From Prochlorococcus marinus str. MIT 0918 (GTDB taxonomy: Bacteria > Cyanobacteriota > Cyanobacteriia > PCC-6307 > Cyanobiaceae), in assembly GCF_027359415.1 (NCBI RefSeq), contig NZ_CP114780.1, positions 682,001-746,000 of the forward strand: a DNA stretch of 64,000 nucleotides. The letters are read 5' to 3'. Of this stretch, positions 8,549 to 17,200 are shown in pieces (position 1 is the stretch's first letter; each line of letters opens with the position of its first letter). Position numbers and translations under genes: made by a program. The notes beneath the pieces are model-generated. The model made no database searches. It was not told where the DNA came from and saw nothing but the letters and a program-made list of their open reading frames with translations.

Positions 8549-9568
8549 TCAAATTGGAACAAAATTATTATCAACATTTTCAACGATTAGATCTCTGATT
8601 TCGTCTACAGTAAGAAAAGATGAATTTGTCCCAGAGTTATATGAAAAACCTTTTGGAACAGGCTCAAATTCTCTATTTAAATCCTTATATATATTTAATA
8701 ATTTACAATCTGAGGGTAGTATTGCATAATATTTTCCAAGGTCCAAAGTAGAGAAACTATCTGATTTGGTAATCATTTCTTCATGTATTTTCTCACCTGG
8801 CCTGATCCCTACTATTTGTGTTCTGCAATTTGGGCCAATTGCTTCAGCTAAGTCCAATATTTTATAACTAGGTATTTTAGGAACAAATAACTCACCTCCC
8901 AAACAATTATCTAAAGACCAAAGGACCATATCCACGCCCTCATTTAAAGAGATATTAAACCTGGTCATGTCTTCATCAGTAATAGGAAGAAGTCCTGCTT
9001 TTGCTTTCTCAAGGAAAAAAGGAATTACTGATCCCCTAGATCCCATTACATTGCCATAGCGAACAATTGAAAGACGAATATCACTATCACCTACTACATT
9101 ATTTGCTGCCACGAATAATTTGTCGGAGCATAATTTAGTTGCTCCATATAAATTGATAGGAGCTGCTGCTTTATCAGTACTTAAAGCAATAACTCTTTTA
9201 ACATTAGAGTTTAAACAAGCATGAATAATATTTTGTGAGCCTATTATATTAGTCATAATAAACTCTGTTGGGTTATATTCAGCTGCTGGAACTTGTTTCA
9301 AAGCAGCAGCATGAATTACAAAATCTATTCCCTTCAAAGCCCTTTGTAATCGATTATAATCCCTAATATCACCTAAAAAGAATCTAAGCTGTGGATATTT
9401 ATCTGGAGAGAAGACCTGTTGCATCTCCCATTGCTTTAATTCATCCCTACTAAATATTACTAATCGTTTAATATTTGGATATAAATTTAAAACCTTAGAA
9501 ACAAATGCTTTACCAAAGCTTCCTGTTCCACCAGTAATAAGGATTGAAGAATCTGAATTTAATTTCAT
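8549..9568 (-). CDS. UDP-N-acetylglucosamine 4,6-dehydratase, PseB type
   Basis: Short single-domain member of the CapD/PseB group that makes 4-keto-6-deoxy amino sugars from UDP-GlcNAc. TGGTGSFGKAF (12-22) is the NAD(P) loop. FSRDELKQWEM follows, as in PseB. Residues 131-133 are TDK where ordinary dehydratases have TDE, and Y141/K145 form the catalytic pair. At 339 residues it lacks the membrane part of full-length CapD proteins. PseC and later pseudaminate genes are not in this window, so the end product is unknown. Confidence 0.85.
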   Translation of the reverse strand: MKLNSDSSILITGGTGSFGKAFVSKVLNLYPNIKRLVIFSRDELKQWEMQQVFSPDKYPQLRFFLGDIRDYNRLQRALKGIDFVIHAAALKQVPAAEYNPTEFIMTNIIGSQNIIHACLNSNVKRVIALSTDKAAAPINLYGATKLCSDKLFVAANNVVGDSDIRLSIVRYGNVMGSRGSVIPFFLEKAKAGLLPITDEDMTRFNISLNEGVDMVLWSLDNCLGGELFVPKIPSYKILDLAEAIGPNCRTQIVGIRPGEKIHEEMITKSDSFSTLDLGKYYAILPSDCKLLNIYKDLNREFEPVPKGFSYNSGTNSSFLTVDEIRDLIVENVDNNFVPI

Positions 9569-9588
9569 ATATTTTAATAGTGCATGAG

Positions 9589-11379
9589 CTAACTGAGCAT
9601 AGTCTCTGGAGGGCCTTCTGAGTGAACAGTCCCCTTCTCAATTCTTATAACACGATCACAGTTCTCGACACTACTTAATCTATGAGCAATTTGAATGATT
9701 GTAAATTTACGGCTAAGGCTATCGATTGCATGCATGAGAGACTTTTCCGTAAGATTGTCTAATGAACTAGTAGCTTCATCAAAAACAATAATTTGAGCAT
9801 TTTTATATAGAGCCCTAGCTATACCAATTCTCTGTCGCTGACCTCCGCTAAGGCTTACCCCTCTTTCCCCAACAATTGTTTTATATCCTTGAGGTGTACT
9901 AATTATAAAGTCATGTAGTTGAGCCTTCTTGGCAGCTAATGTGGCCTTCTCTAAATCAATAGAATCAAATGCTACCCCTAATGCAATATTTTCAGCGATA
10001 GAAGAATCTGTAAGAAATATATCTTGAGGTACGTGAGCAATAATAGATCTCCATTGATATAAAAAGCTTTTATCACTTTGAGAATGAATATCCTTACCGT
10101 CTACTATAATTTGTCCATTAGTAGGTTTTAATAAACCTATGAGAAGATCTATAAAAGTACTTTTTCCACTTCCTGTTCTGCCAATAATACCTAATCGTTC
10201 GCCTTCTTGAATACTAAGATTAAATGAACGAATTACATTAGAAAGATTTTTCTCATATTGATAAGAAACATTTTTAAAAATGATTTTATCCTTCAAATGT
10301 AATTGATTACGCTTAATAATTAATGACTGAGAAGTTATAGGTTTTTCTATTAGATTAATAACATTCTCCAAACTAGTAATTGCACTATTACATTGAGCCC
10401 AGCCTTCATAAACCTTTTGCGAGTTGGGCAATAACCTTTGAGCCCCTAATGCCAATGCTCCTAGGATAGGTAAAGTCTTATCTAATCCTCCTTCTAATGA
10501 AAGGTAATAGGCTATGAATGCAATTATTACCATCGAAATAGGCTCTAATAGCATCCTAGGATAGAGAGAGATAAATCTAGAGTTTACTTCTGAAATTCTT
10601 AATCTTCTATCAACTTTCTCATAAGAAGATGTATAATGTAGCTGCGTATTATTTAAAATAATATCTCTTATAGCTCCTAATGATTCTTGAATACTTTTAA
10701 TCTGCCTGATCCTATAATCGACTTGTTTTCTACTCATTCGTTGTAAAGGTTTTCTACCATTAGCTATGGCTAAATAATAAATAATTAATATAAATAATGC
10801 TGCAAAGATGGCTGATTGCCAATTTATAACTAACAAGGTTACAATTATACTAAATGATATAACAAACGAGCTAATTAATTGTAGTAAAGGATTGAGAACT
10901 AAACTTATTACATTTGCAATATCATCCTTAATAGAATTAATACTCTTACTGCTATTTTTTGAAATGTGAAAAGCGTATGGCTGATAGAGTGTTCTTCTTA
11001 AAGATTCTAAACTCAAATCAGATCCAACTGATGCTGAAATCCTTCCATTTAGATAGATATTAAATAGTCGAATTAACCCAGAGAGAATTGCTGTAGCACT
11101 AAAAAGCAAACAACATGGCAATAAAAGTTGATCATAATTTCTAATTCCAATTAAATGTGAATATTGTTGTATAAAAGGTTGGCTCCATAAATATTCTGGA
11201 TTAGCTAATACCTGTAGCAAAGGGATCACGGATGCAAGGCTAACAACTTCAGACAAACTACTTATAAACATTATTATAATTAATATATATATCTGTTTTT
11301 TCCTCTTTTGATTTTGCATACGCCATAATCTAATTAAGAGTTGTATTAACTTCTTACTTTTAGCTTGTTTAATATTCAT
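9589..11379 (-). CDS. ABC transporter, fused membrane and ATPase domains
   Basis: Half-size type IV ABC exporter (MsbA/PglK-like), 596 residues. The N-terminal part has several hydrophobic spans, including a segment rich in isoleucine near residues 30-50 and another near 180-205. The ATPase half has Walker A GRTGSGKST near 400, signature LSGGQRQRIGIARAL near 507, and Walker B IIVFDEATSSLD. It probably works as a dimer in the inner membrane. Sitting in the sugar block, it is a candidate flippase for lipid-linked oligosaccharides, by context only. Confidence 0.85.
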   Translation of the reverse strand: MNIKQAKSKKLIQLLIRLWRMQNQKRKKQIYILIIIMFISSLSEVVSLASVIPLLQVLANPEYLWSQPFIQQYSHLIGIRNYDQLLLPCCLLFSATAILSGLIRLFNIYLNGRISASVGSDLSLESLRRTLYQPYAFHISKNSSKSINSIKDDIANVISLVLNPLLQLISSFVISFSIIVTLLVINWQSAIFAALFILIIYYLAIANGRKPLQRMSRKQVDYRIRQIKSIQESLGAIRDIILNNTQLHYTSSYEKVDRRLRISEVNSRFISLYPRMLLEPISMVIIAFIAYYLSLEGGLDKTLPILGALALGAQRLLPNSQKVYEGWAQCNSAITSLENVINLIEKPITSQSLIIKRNQLHLKDKIIFKNVSYQYEKNLSNVIRSFNLSIQEGERLGIIGRTGSGKSTFIDLLIGLLKPTNGQIIVDGKDIHSQSDKSFLYQWRSIIAHVPQDIFLTDSSIAENIALGVAFDSIDLEKATLAAKKAQLHDFIISTPQGYKTIVGERGVSLSGGQRQRIGIARALYKNAQIIVFDEATSSLDNLTEKSLMHAIDSLSRKFTIIQIAHRLSSVENCDRVIRIEKGTVHSEGPPETMLS

Positions 11380-11395
11380 TAGGGAAATGAATTAA

Positions 11396-12763
11396 CTATA
11401 TTCTAATAGGGTTCAATTCCCTTGGTACATATCCTTTTAAATCAATAATAAAGCCATCTTTTTCTAAAACTGCCTTCCATTTTAATACAGGCAAATCAAC
11501 AAAATTCTGATGTCGAACTGCCGCAATAACTACTGAATATTTTTTTTCAGGATGAAAATCTTTTAAAACATTTATATTATATATTTCTTTTGCTTCTTGT
11601 GGGTCAACATAATTATCAATTAAATCTGTAACAATAGAATATTTTGCCAATGAATTTACTAAATCAGCAACCTTTGTATTTCTTAAATCAGGGCAATTTT
11701 CTTTAAAACTAAGTCCTAATATTAAAACTTTATTGCCCCCTATAGTTAAACCTCTTTTTGACATTTCAATAAGTAACTGTTCAATAATCCAATCGCTCAT
11801 ACCATCATTCATACGCCTACCAGCTAATACTACTTGTGGGCTATATCCAAGCTGTTCTGATTTGTAAGTTAAATAATAAGGGTCAACACCTATGCAATGT
11901 CCACCAACAAGACCTGGTCTAAAGTCAAGAAAATTCCACTTACTGCGAGCCGCATCTAAAACATCCAGGGTGTCAATCTCCATCTTACGAAATATCATTG
12001 AAAATTCATTAACAAGAGCAATATTTAGATCACGTTGGGTGTTTTCTATCACTTTTGCAGCTTCAGCTACTTTAATACTTTTTGCTTTATATGTTCCAGC
12101 TTGGATAATTGAACCATAAAAATTATCAACCCAATTAGCGGCTTCAGAATTACTACCACTAGTTACCTTAGTAATAGTTGTTAATTTGTGTTCTTTATCT
12201 CCTGGGTTTATTCTTTCTGGGCTATACCCACAGCAAAAGCCTTTTCCTTGTTCTGGGCTATTTAGAGCTAAGCCTGATTCTTCAAGTATAGGAATACATA
12301 CTTCTTCAGTTGCTCCAGGGTAAACAGTACTTTCATAAATAATTATCGGTGTATTTTTCTTATCTATAAACTCTTCCTTGTTTTTCATTGCGCAAAGCGC
12401 TAAAGAAACAGTTTTACTTGCTTTCTTTAAAGCTGAGAGATCAGGTCTTTTTAAAGAATCAATAGGTGTCGGGACAGTAATTATAAAAACATCTGCATCA
12501 GAAAGCAAACTAATTTCATTAGTAAAGATTAAATCTTTAGCCTCATTAAAATCATTTTTTGATACTTCATTTGTTCTATCATAAAAATTATTTAATTCCT
12601 TTAGTCTATCTTTATTAACATCAAATCCTATAATTCTTCTTTGTAGTAATTCTCCCGTTAATAAACATTTTTTTGACTTGGAAAGTTCAATTGCTATAGG
12701 CAACCCGACATATCCCAATCCCATTACGGCAACAGTGCAACTAGTTAATTCAGGAAACTTCAT
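11396..12763 (-). CDS. UDP-sugar 6-dehydrogenase (WbpA/TviB-like)
   Basis: NAD-dependent dehydrogenase that oxidises C6 of a UDP-sugar (UDP-GlcNAc or UDP-GalNAc in the closest families) to the uronate. The N-terminal Rossmann motif is MGLGYVGLP (14-22). ESTVYPG (144-150) is conserved, and the active-site cysteine is C290 in GGHCIGVDPYYL. The C-terminal domain has LGLSFKENCPDLRNTK. Its 455 residues are normal for the family. It lies 18 bases after the epimerase gene and 16 bases before the ABC exporter, clearly one operon. The exact substrate is not decided by sequence. Confidence 0.88.
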   Translation of the reverse strand: MKFPELTSCTVAVMGLGYVGLPIAIELSKSKKCLLTGELLQRRIIGFDVNKDRLKELNNFYDRTNEVSKNDFNEAKDLIFTNEISLLSDADVFIITVPTPIDSLKRPDLSALKKASKTVSLALCAMKNKEEFIDKKNTPIIIYESTVYPGATEEVCIPILEESGLALNSPEQGKGFCCGYSPERINPGDKEHKLTTITKVTSGSNSEAANWVDNFYGSIIQAGTYKAKSIKVAEAAKVIENTQRDLNIALVNEFSMIFRKMEIDTLDVLDAARSKWNFLDFRPGLVGGHCIGVDPYYLTYKSEQLGYSPQVVLAGRRMNDGMSDWIIEQLLIEMSKRGLTIGGNKVLILGLSFKENCPDLRNTKVADLVNSLAKYSIVTDLIDNYVDPQEAKEIYNINVLKDFHPEKKYSVVIAAVRHQNFVDLPVLKWKAVLEKDGFIIDLKGYVPRELNPIRI

Positions 12764-12781
12764 CTAGATAATATATCTTAT

Positions 12782-13810
12782 CTATATAGCTTTGTAAAAC
12801 TCTAAATACCAACTTACAAACTTTTTAATCCCATCACTTATTGATGTTTTAGGTCTAAAGTTAATATAACTTTCCAACTCATTTGTTTCAGCAGCAGTCA
12901 TTGGTACATCACCTGGCTGCATTGGCAAGAATTTTTTTGTAGCTTTTTTACCTAATGACTGTTCTAAAGCCGAGATGTAGTCCATTAAAGGGACTGGGTT
13001 TGAATTGCCAATATTGAAGATACGATATGGACACCAACTTTTATGAGGTTCTGGAAATTCCTTATCAAACATAGGGTCTGGAGAAGGAGGTTTATCTAAT
13101 AAAAGAAACAAGCTCTCTACAATATCATCTATATAAGTAAAATCTCTAGTCATTTCACCATGATTAAAAATCTGAATAGGCTCATCAGATAAAATTGCTT
13201 TAGTAAATAGAAATAAAGCCATATCAGGTCTCCCCCAAGGACCATAAACAGTAAAGAATCTCAGTCCTGTTGTAGGAAGTCCATATAAATTACTATAAGT
13301 ATGTGCCATTAGTTCATTAGCTTTTTTGCTAGCGGCATACAAACTCATAGGATGATCAACTGAATCTTTTTCAGAGAACGGGATTTTTTCATTACCTCCA
13401 TAAACCGAACTACTACTTGCATAAAGAAGATGTTGGACATTGCTATGGCGACAACACTCAAGTATATTTGCAAATCCGACTATATTTGAATCAATATATG
13501 CAATGGGATTTTCTATCGAATAACGAACTCCTGCTTGAGCAGCAAGGTTAATAACAATTGATGGTTTATAAATATCAAATAGCTTATTAAGACCTTCTCT
13601 ATTTACTAGATCATCCTCAACAAATTCAAAATTCATGTCTTTTTTAGATACGTCTTTTAAGATCCCTAAACGTGCTAGCTTCAAATTTCTATCATAATAT
13701 GAATTTAAATTATCTAAGCCAATAACAAAAATTCCCTTGCTAATCAAATATTTAGAGAGATGAAAGCCAATAAAGCCAGCTGAACCAGTCACCAAAACAG
13801 CCTTTTTCAT
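12782..13810 (-). CDS. UDP-sugar 4-epimerase (UDP-glucuronate epimerase/CapI-like)
   Basis: Extended short-chain dehydrogenase, 342 residues. TGSAGFIGFHLS (8-19), LDNLNSYYD (32-40), Y158/K162 and RFFTVYGPWGRPDMA match the UDP-glucuronate 4-epimerase (CapI/LspL) group closely. The expected reaction is UDP-GlcA to UDP-GalA. It is the first gene of the long minus-strand sugar operon and is followed by the 6-dehydrogenase, a pairing often seen for acidic capsule or O-antigen sugars. Confidence 0.87.
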   Translation of the reverse strand: MKKAVLVTGSAGFIGFHLSKYLISKGIFVIGLDNLNSYYDRNLKLARLGILKDVSKKDMNFEFVEDDLVNREGLNKLFDIYKPSIVINLAAQAGVRYSIENPIAYIDSNIVGFANILECCRHSNVQHLLYASSSSVYGGNEKIPFSEKDSVDHPMSLYAASKKANELMAHTYSNLYGLPTTGLRFFTVYGPWGRPDMALFLFTKAILSDEPIQIFNHGEMTRDFTYIDDIVESLFLLLDKPPSPDPMFDKEFPEPHKSWCPYRIFNIGNSNPVPLMDYISALEQSLGKKATKKFLPMQPGDVPMTAAETNELESYINFRPKTSISDGIKKFVSWYLEFYKAI

Positions 13811-14170
13811 TTTATTGGCAAATTAAAAAATCATTCGTATTCTATCAAATCAAATAATATTAATGACCAGAATTATTTTAAAATATCTATAAATCTGACA
13901 CTTTTAAAGCAAAAAATAATCAAAATATGCTGAAATAATTTTTCATTGAAATAATAGTATTAGAATTTTAATCCATTTTAATAACATCTTAGATTAATTA
14001 TTAATACCAACCTAATTCTTAATATATATAATTTCTATTAAACTCAAAATAAAGTTGCGGGCATTTCATTTCATATAATCTATAATATTTATAAAAATCA
14101 TTATTCTTCATAACTGTAGTAAAAAACTTTACTTTTTTTTCAAGAAGCAAGACTAATCTTTAGATCATTA
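13811..14170. other. AT-rich non-coding gap, left of tRNA-Ala
   Basis: About 360 bases with no supportable gene. It is strongly AT-rich with stops in all frames. It holds the candidate extended -10 of the sugar operon at its left end and a weak AT hairpin near 14117-14132. It forms the boundary between the polysaccharide block and tRNA-Ala. Confidence 0.6.
13839..13847 (-). promoter_or_regulatory. Candidate extended -10 promoter of the sugar operon
   Basis: On the minus strand TGATAGAAT reads as an extended -10 (TGn followed by TAGAAT) about 30 bases before the epimerase start. The hexamer at the -35 position is poor, which is common for extended -10 promoters. It is the only good match near the operon head in this AT-rich gap. 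Confidence 0.3.
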
Positions 14171-14243
14171 TGGAGCCAAGCGGATTTGAACCGCTGACCC
14201 CCTGCATGCCATGCAGGTGCTCTACCAGCTGAGCTATGGCCCC
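14171..14243 (-). tRNA. tRNA-Ala(GGC)
   Basis: A 73-base cloverleaf on the minus strand. The acceptor stem GGGGCCA/TGGCTCC contains the G3-U70 wobble pair that marks alanine tRNAs, with discriminator A. The anticodon stem CCTGC/GCAGG encloses loop ATGGCAT, giving anticodon GGC. The T arm carries GGTTCAAATCC. CCA is not encoded. It stands alone between two gene-free stretches, at the edge of the polysaccharide block. Confidence 0.97.
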
Positions 14244-14586
14244 GTAATTATATTTTGCCTTGATATTAAGCATATAAAAAATTATGTAAAAATCTTTAGA
14301 TTCTTGTAATGTTTTAATTTCTCTTAAAAAACACTAGGACTTGCAAATTCCTAATCAGTCTTTATCAAATAACTTCCTGTCTGATCAACCCAAGCAACTG
14401 GAAGATTTCTCTAGTGGAAAAATCAAACCATATTGAAAAAGTTAATTATTCAATTAAGAACATTGGTTATATAAACTATCCAATTATTGCTAATTTAACA
14501 ATGCATAAAAATTAATCTAAATAATTTACATTATATTAATCATGATAAAATTAAATTATACAATTAATTCTAATAGAATAGCTTAT
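14244..14586. other. AT-rich non-coding gap between tRNA-Ala and the beta-barrel gene
   Basis: About 340 bases, no gene I can support. Short open frames of 20-60 codons occur, but none has a convincing start or protein-like composition. It must hold the end of the beta-barrel transcript and the promoter of tRNA-Ala. No strong hairpin with a T-run was found. Confidence 0.55.
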
Positions 14587-16455
14587 CTAATATATAATAT
14601 TTAATTTAAAACCAGTTCTTAATTTTTTAGATTTAAAAAATTGACCTATATCTTGAATGCCTTCTGCAGAACTTATATATAGATCGAGATTAAAATAATC
14701 ATTAAATAGTCTTCTTAAAGCAAACGTATAATTTGTCTCTGATGAGTCAAGTATTGCTAGGTTGAGTTCTGATATGAATTGATATTTCTCAGCCAATTGA
14801 AGATTTGTAGAAACCCCAAAACTACTTAAAGCCCCATAGCCACTCCAAGCTATTTTAGGATTATAATTAATTGCTAAAGACTTATTTATATCATAAGTAT
14901 TAATTAGCTCATAAAACATATACCCTTGTTTAGATTCCTGATTTCTTCCTACACTAATTCTAGTAGAAAGCCATGAATTACTTCCTCTTAATGGACTAAG
15001 CAAAACAAATTTACCGCCTATTCGTGTATTAAAATTTTCTGATCCCATAAAGGAGTTTGCAAATCTTTTATTTGCACCATTACGATTCTCTACATTAGAA
15101 AAAGAACCTAAATTCAGCACTTCTAGTTGAAAAGCATTAGATAACGAATGTCCTAGTTTAATAAAGAAATTACTATAATTATCAATATTGCTAGATAAAA
15201 TCGTTGAGCCTCGCGGAGGTACTAATGCTGTAGCAACTGTTAAACCAGAATTACTTAAAGATCTTTCTCGAGTTGTTAAGGTCCTCTGAGGCGAATCTAT
15301 CAGGCCTGGCCTATAATTTATACCAGCAAAATAAAGTGGCTGATTATCTGAAGGTATTGTAAGAGTAGATGTAGAAGGAGTTGCTCCAAAGCCATTTGTA
15401 ATACGTCCCTCTATGCCTATAATAGGATTTACATTCCAATTAATTCCTAAATTATAAATATTGCTTTTATTAAATTGCAAGCTTGAATTAAATGAATTAT
15501 TACCATTACCAATAGGAGATAGAACTGATGCAACTGAGTATATCCTTGGGCTAATTTCCCAAGTAATTCCTGTACCAAAGTAAAGATTATTTCCATAAAA
15601 ATTATTATTATTACTAGATAGATTACTTGGCAAAAATGTGGCCGTAGTGATAAAATTTAAATCAATTTTATCATTTATTTTTCTAGTAAAAGGTACGTGA
15701 ATAGAACCAATTAAATTCTTAGATGAAACTGAAGAGATATAATTATTGAAAATATTTCCATTTACACTATCTCCATTTCGTATATGCCATGATTCAAGTG
15801 AGAGAAATATTGAAGATGACCATTTATCGGTATTAATTATTCTCTTTTTTACAGAAGTTCCATATATTTCCCAATAATTAGGGATAAATTTATTACCATT
15901 AACAAATGAATATAAACCATCATCTGCTACAGAGTAAAAACCAGAGACCTGGAGGTTTTTGTTAACTCCATAATCAATTTGATAGGAATAGTTCTGATTT
16001 CCTGTACCACCGGCCGCACCTCCCGAAAAAGATGAAACAGAAAAGAATGATTGTAAGAAGTCTGATTTATCTAAATAATTATCAGTAGGAAAAGAAGGAC
16101 TTAGACGAAGTGGTTTTATAAAATCTAAATCTCTAGGCTCGATTAGCATTATTGACTCTTCTACATCTTCTAATGAATTTGATTCGTTTTGGATGTTAAT
16201 TATTTCTTCTAAGCTGTCCTCTAATTGATCATCTTCCAAATATTCCCATTCAACTTGGTTTTCCAAATAAAGATTTGGCAATGAGATTTTTTCCCATTTA
16301 ATTTCATTATTAATATTTTCATTGGAATTATCAGCTTTTGATTGATTCTTGGGACTAAAAATAAAAGCCAGGATAAATAAATATGCAAAACTTGACCTTC
16401 TTAGTAATATTTTTTTTATGAATAAGACTAAATCTTTACTATATATTGCCTTCAT
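14587..16455 (-). CDS. Probable outer-membrane beta-barrel protein, unknown family
   Basis: A 622-residue protein I do not recognise by family. It starts with basic residues, a hydrophobic span (SFAYLFILAFIF, about 22-33) and a polar stretch, as in an exported protein. An acidic region (about 45-110) follows. The rest is a long run of alternating polar and hydrophobic strands rich in Asn, Ser, Gly and aromatics, with SFSGGAAGGTGNQNYSYQ near 142. It ends LRTGFKLNIIY, an alternating strand with a terminal aromatic typical of outer-membrane barrels. There is no catalytic motif. It is convergent with nothing and lies between tRNA-Ala and lexA. The barrel fold is inference; the function is unknown. 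Confidence 0.75.
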   Translation of the reverse strand: MKAIYSKDLVLFIKKILLRRSSFAYLFILAFIFSPKNQSKADNSNENINNEIKWEKISLPNLYLENQVEWEYLEDDQLEDSLEEIINIQNESNSLEDVEESIMLIEPRDLDFIKPLRLSPSFPTDNYLDKSDFLQSFFSVSSFSGGAAGGTGNQNYSYQIDYGVNKNLQVSGFYSVADDGLYSFVNGNKFIPNYWEIYGTSVKKRIINTDKWSSSIFLSLESWHIRNGDSVNGNIFNNYISSVSSKNLIGSIHVPFTRKINDKIDLNFITTATFLPSNLSSNNNNFYGNNLYFGTGITWEISPRIYSVASVLSPIGNGNNSFNSSLQFNKSNIYNLGINWNVNPIIGIEGRITNGFGATPSTSTLTIPSDNQPLYFAGINYRPGLIDSPQRTLTTRERSLSNSGLTVATALVPPRGSTILSSNIDNYSNFFIKLGHSLSNAFQLEVLNLGSFSNVENRNGANKRFANSFMGSENFNTRIGGKFVLLSPLRGSNSWLSTRISVGRNQESKQGYMFYELINTYDINKSLAINYNPKIAWSGYGALSSFGVSTNLQLAEKYQFISELNLAILDSSETNYTFALRRLFNDYFNLDLYISSAEGIQDIGQFFKSKKLRTGFKLNIIY

Positions 16456-16525
16456 TATTTTAATTATCCAAGATCTAAGGACTTATAGAAAACAATTTTT
16501 GAAATCGCACTATAACATCAATTAC

Positions 16526-17134
16526 TCAGGTTTTTCTCCAAACAGCTAAAAGTTTGCCTTGAATTTGAACCATTTCAGCTTCTAATTCGATTGGATCATA
16601 AGCAGGGTTTGCTGCCTCTAACCTTACAAAGGAACCATTACGGTAAAAATGTTTGAGTGTAGTCCCTGATCCTGGAACCATTGCACTAACAACAGTTCCA
16701 TCTTTAATAAAAGATGGTTCCCTAACGGGCTCCATTAAAACTACATCTCCATCAGCTATATAAGAATCAACCATTGAATCCCCATTCACTGTCAAAGCAA
16801 ATAGACCTCTAGTTTGAAGAACTGTACTCATATCTAATGTTTCTTGAACATCATCAAAAGTTTCTACTAAACCACCTGCAGCAACTGCTCCAAGAACAGG
16901 AATTCCTGATAATGCATTATCTACTAACTGTAATGTCCTCGCCTGACCTTCTTTCCAAGTAATCCAACCTTTTTCTTGAAGATGTTTTAAACGACTCTGA
17001 ATAGGAGCAGGAGATCGAAGCCCCATAGCAGTCATCATCTGCCTAATAGAAGGGCTATGGTGATGCGCAGCTATGTAATCGGATAACCAATCAAAAAGCT
17101 CCTGCTGTGCTGAAGTAAGTTCTTCGCCTTCCAT
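16526..17134 (-). CDS. lexA: LexA repressor
   Basis: SOS-type transcriptional repressor, 202 residues. The N-terminal winged helix spans about 8-65. The self-cleavage site is A86-G87 in AVAAGG, and the protease dyad is S120 (GDSM) and K161 (TTLKHF), all intact, so RecA-stimulated autocleavage should be possible. A GAGG sits four bases before the ATG. A LexA-type operator lies 29-42 bases upstream, overlapping a promoter, which implies autoregulation. In some cyanobacteria LexA has lost cleavage residues and regulates carbon or redox genes; this copy has them. Confidence 0.95.
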   Translation of the reverse strand: MEGEELTSAQQELFDWLSDYIAAHHHSPSIRQMMTAMGLRSPAPIQSRLKHLQEKGWITWKEGQARTLQLVDNALSGIPVLGAVAAGGLVETFDDVQETLDMSTVLQTRGLFALTVNGDSMVDSYIADGDVVLMEPVREPSFIKDGTVVSAMVPGSGTTLKHFYRNGSFVRLEAANPAYDPIELEAEMVQIQGKLLAVWRKT

Positions 17135-17162
17135 TAGCCCTCAAGTAATGCATTTGTTCTCC

Positions 17163-17176
17163 AATACATATGTACC
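17163..17176 (-). promoter_or_regulatory. LexA operator overlapping the lexA promoter
   Basis: On the minus strand the site reads GGTACATATGTATT, matching 12 of 14 positions of the cyanobacterial LexA box AGTACWNWTGTACT. A TTGCAG (17192-17197) and TACATA (17169-17174) with a 17-base spacer make a -35/-10 pair. The -10 lies inside the box, so a bound repressor would block polymerase. Confidence 0.7.
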
Positions 17177-17200
17177 TAATGAATTGCTTTTCTGCAAGGT

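Noticed and set aside
14117-14142. AGTAAA/TTTACT hairpin followed by a T-run as a terminator
   Set aside because: The stem is six A/T-rich pairs and on the strand with no gene ending there; tRNA-Ala reads the other way.
14380-14520. A possible 50-60 codon plus-strand frame right of tRNA-Ala
   Set aside because: No good start, low-complexity AT-rich composition, and no supporting context.
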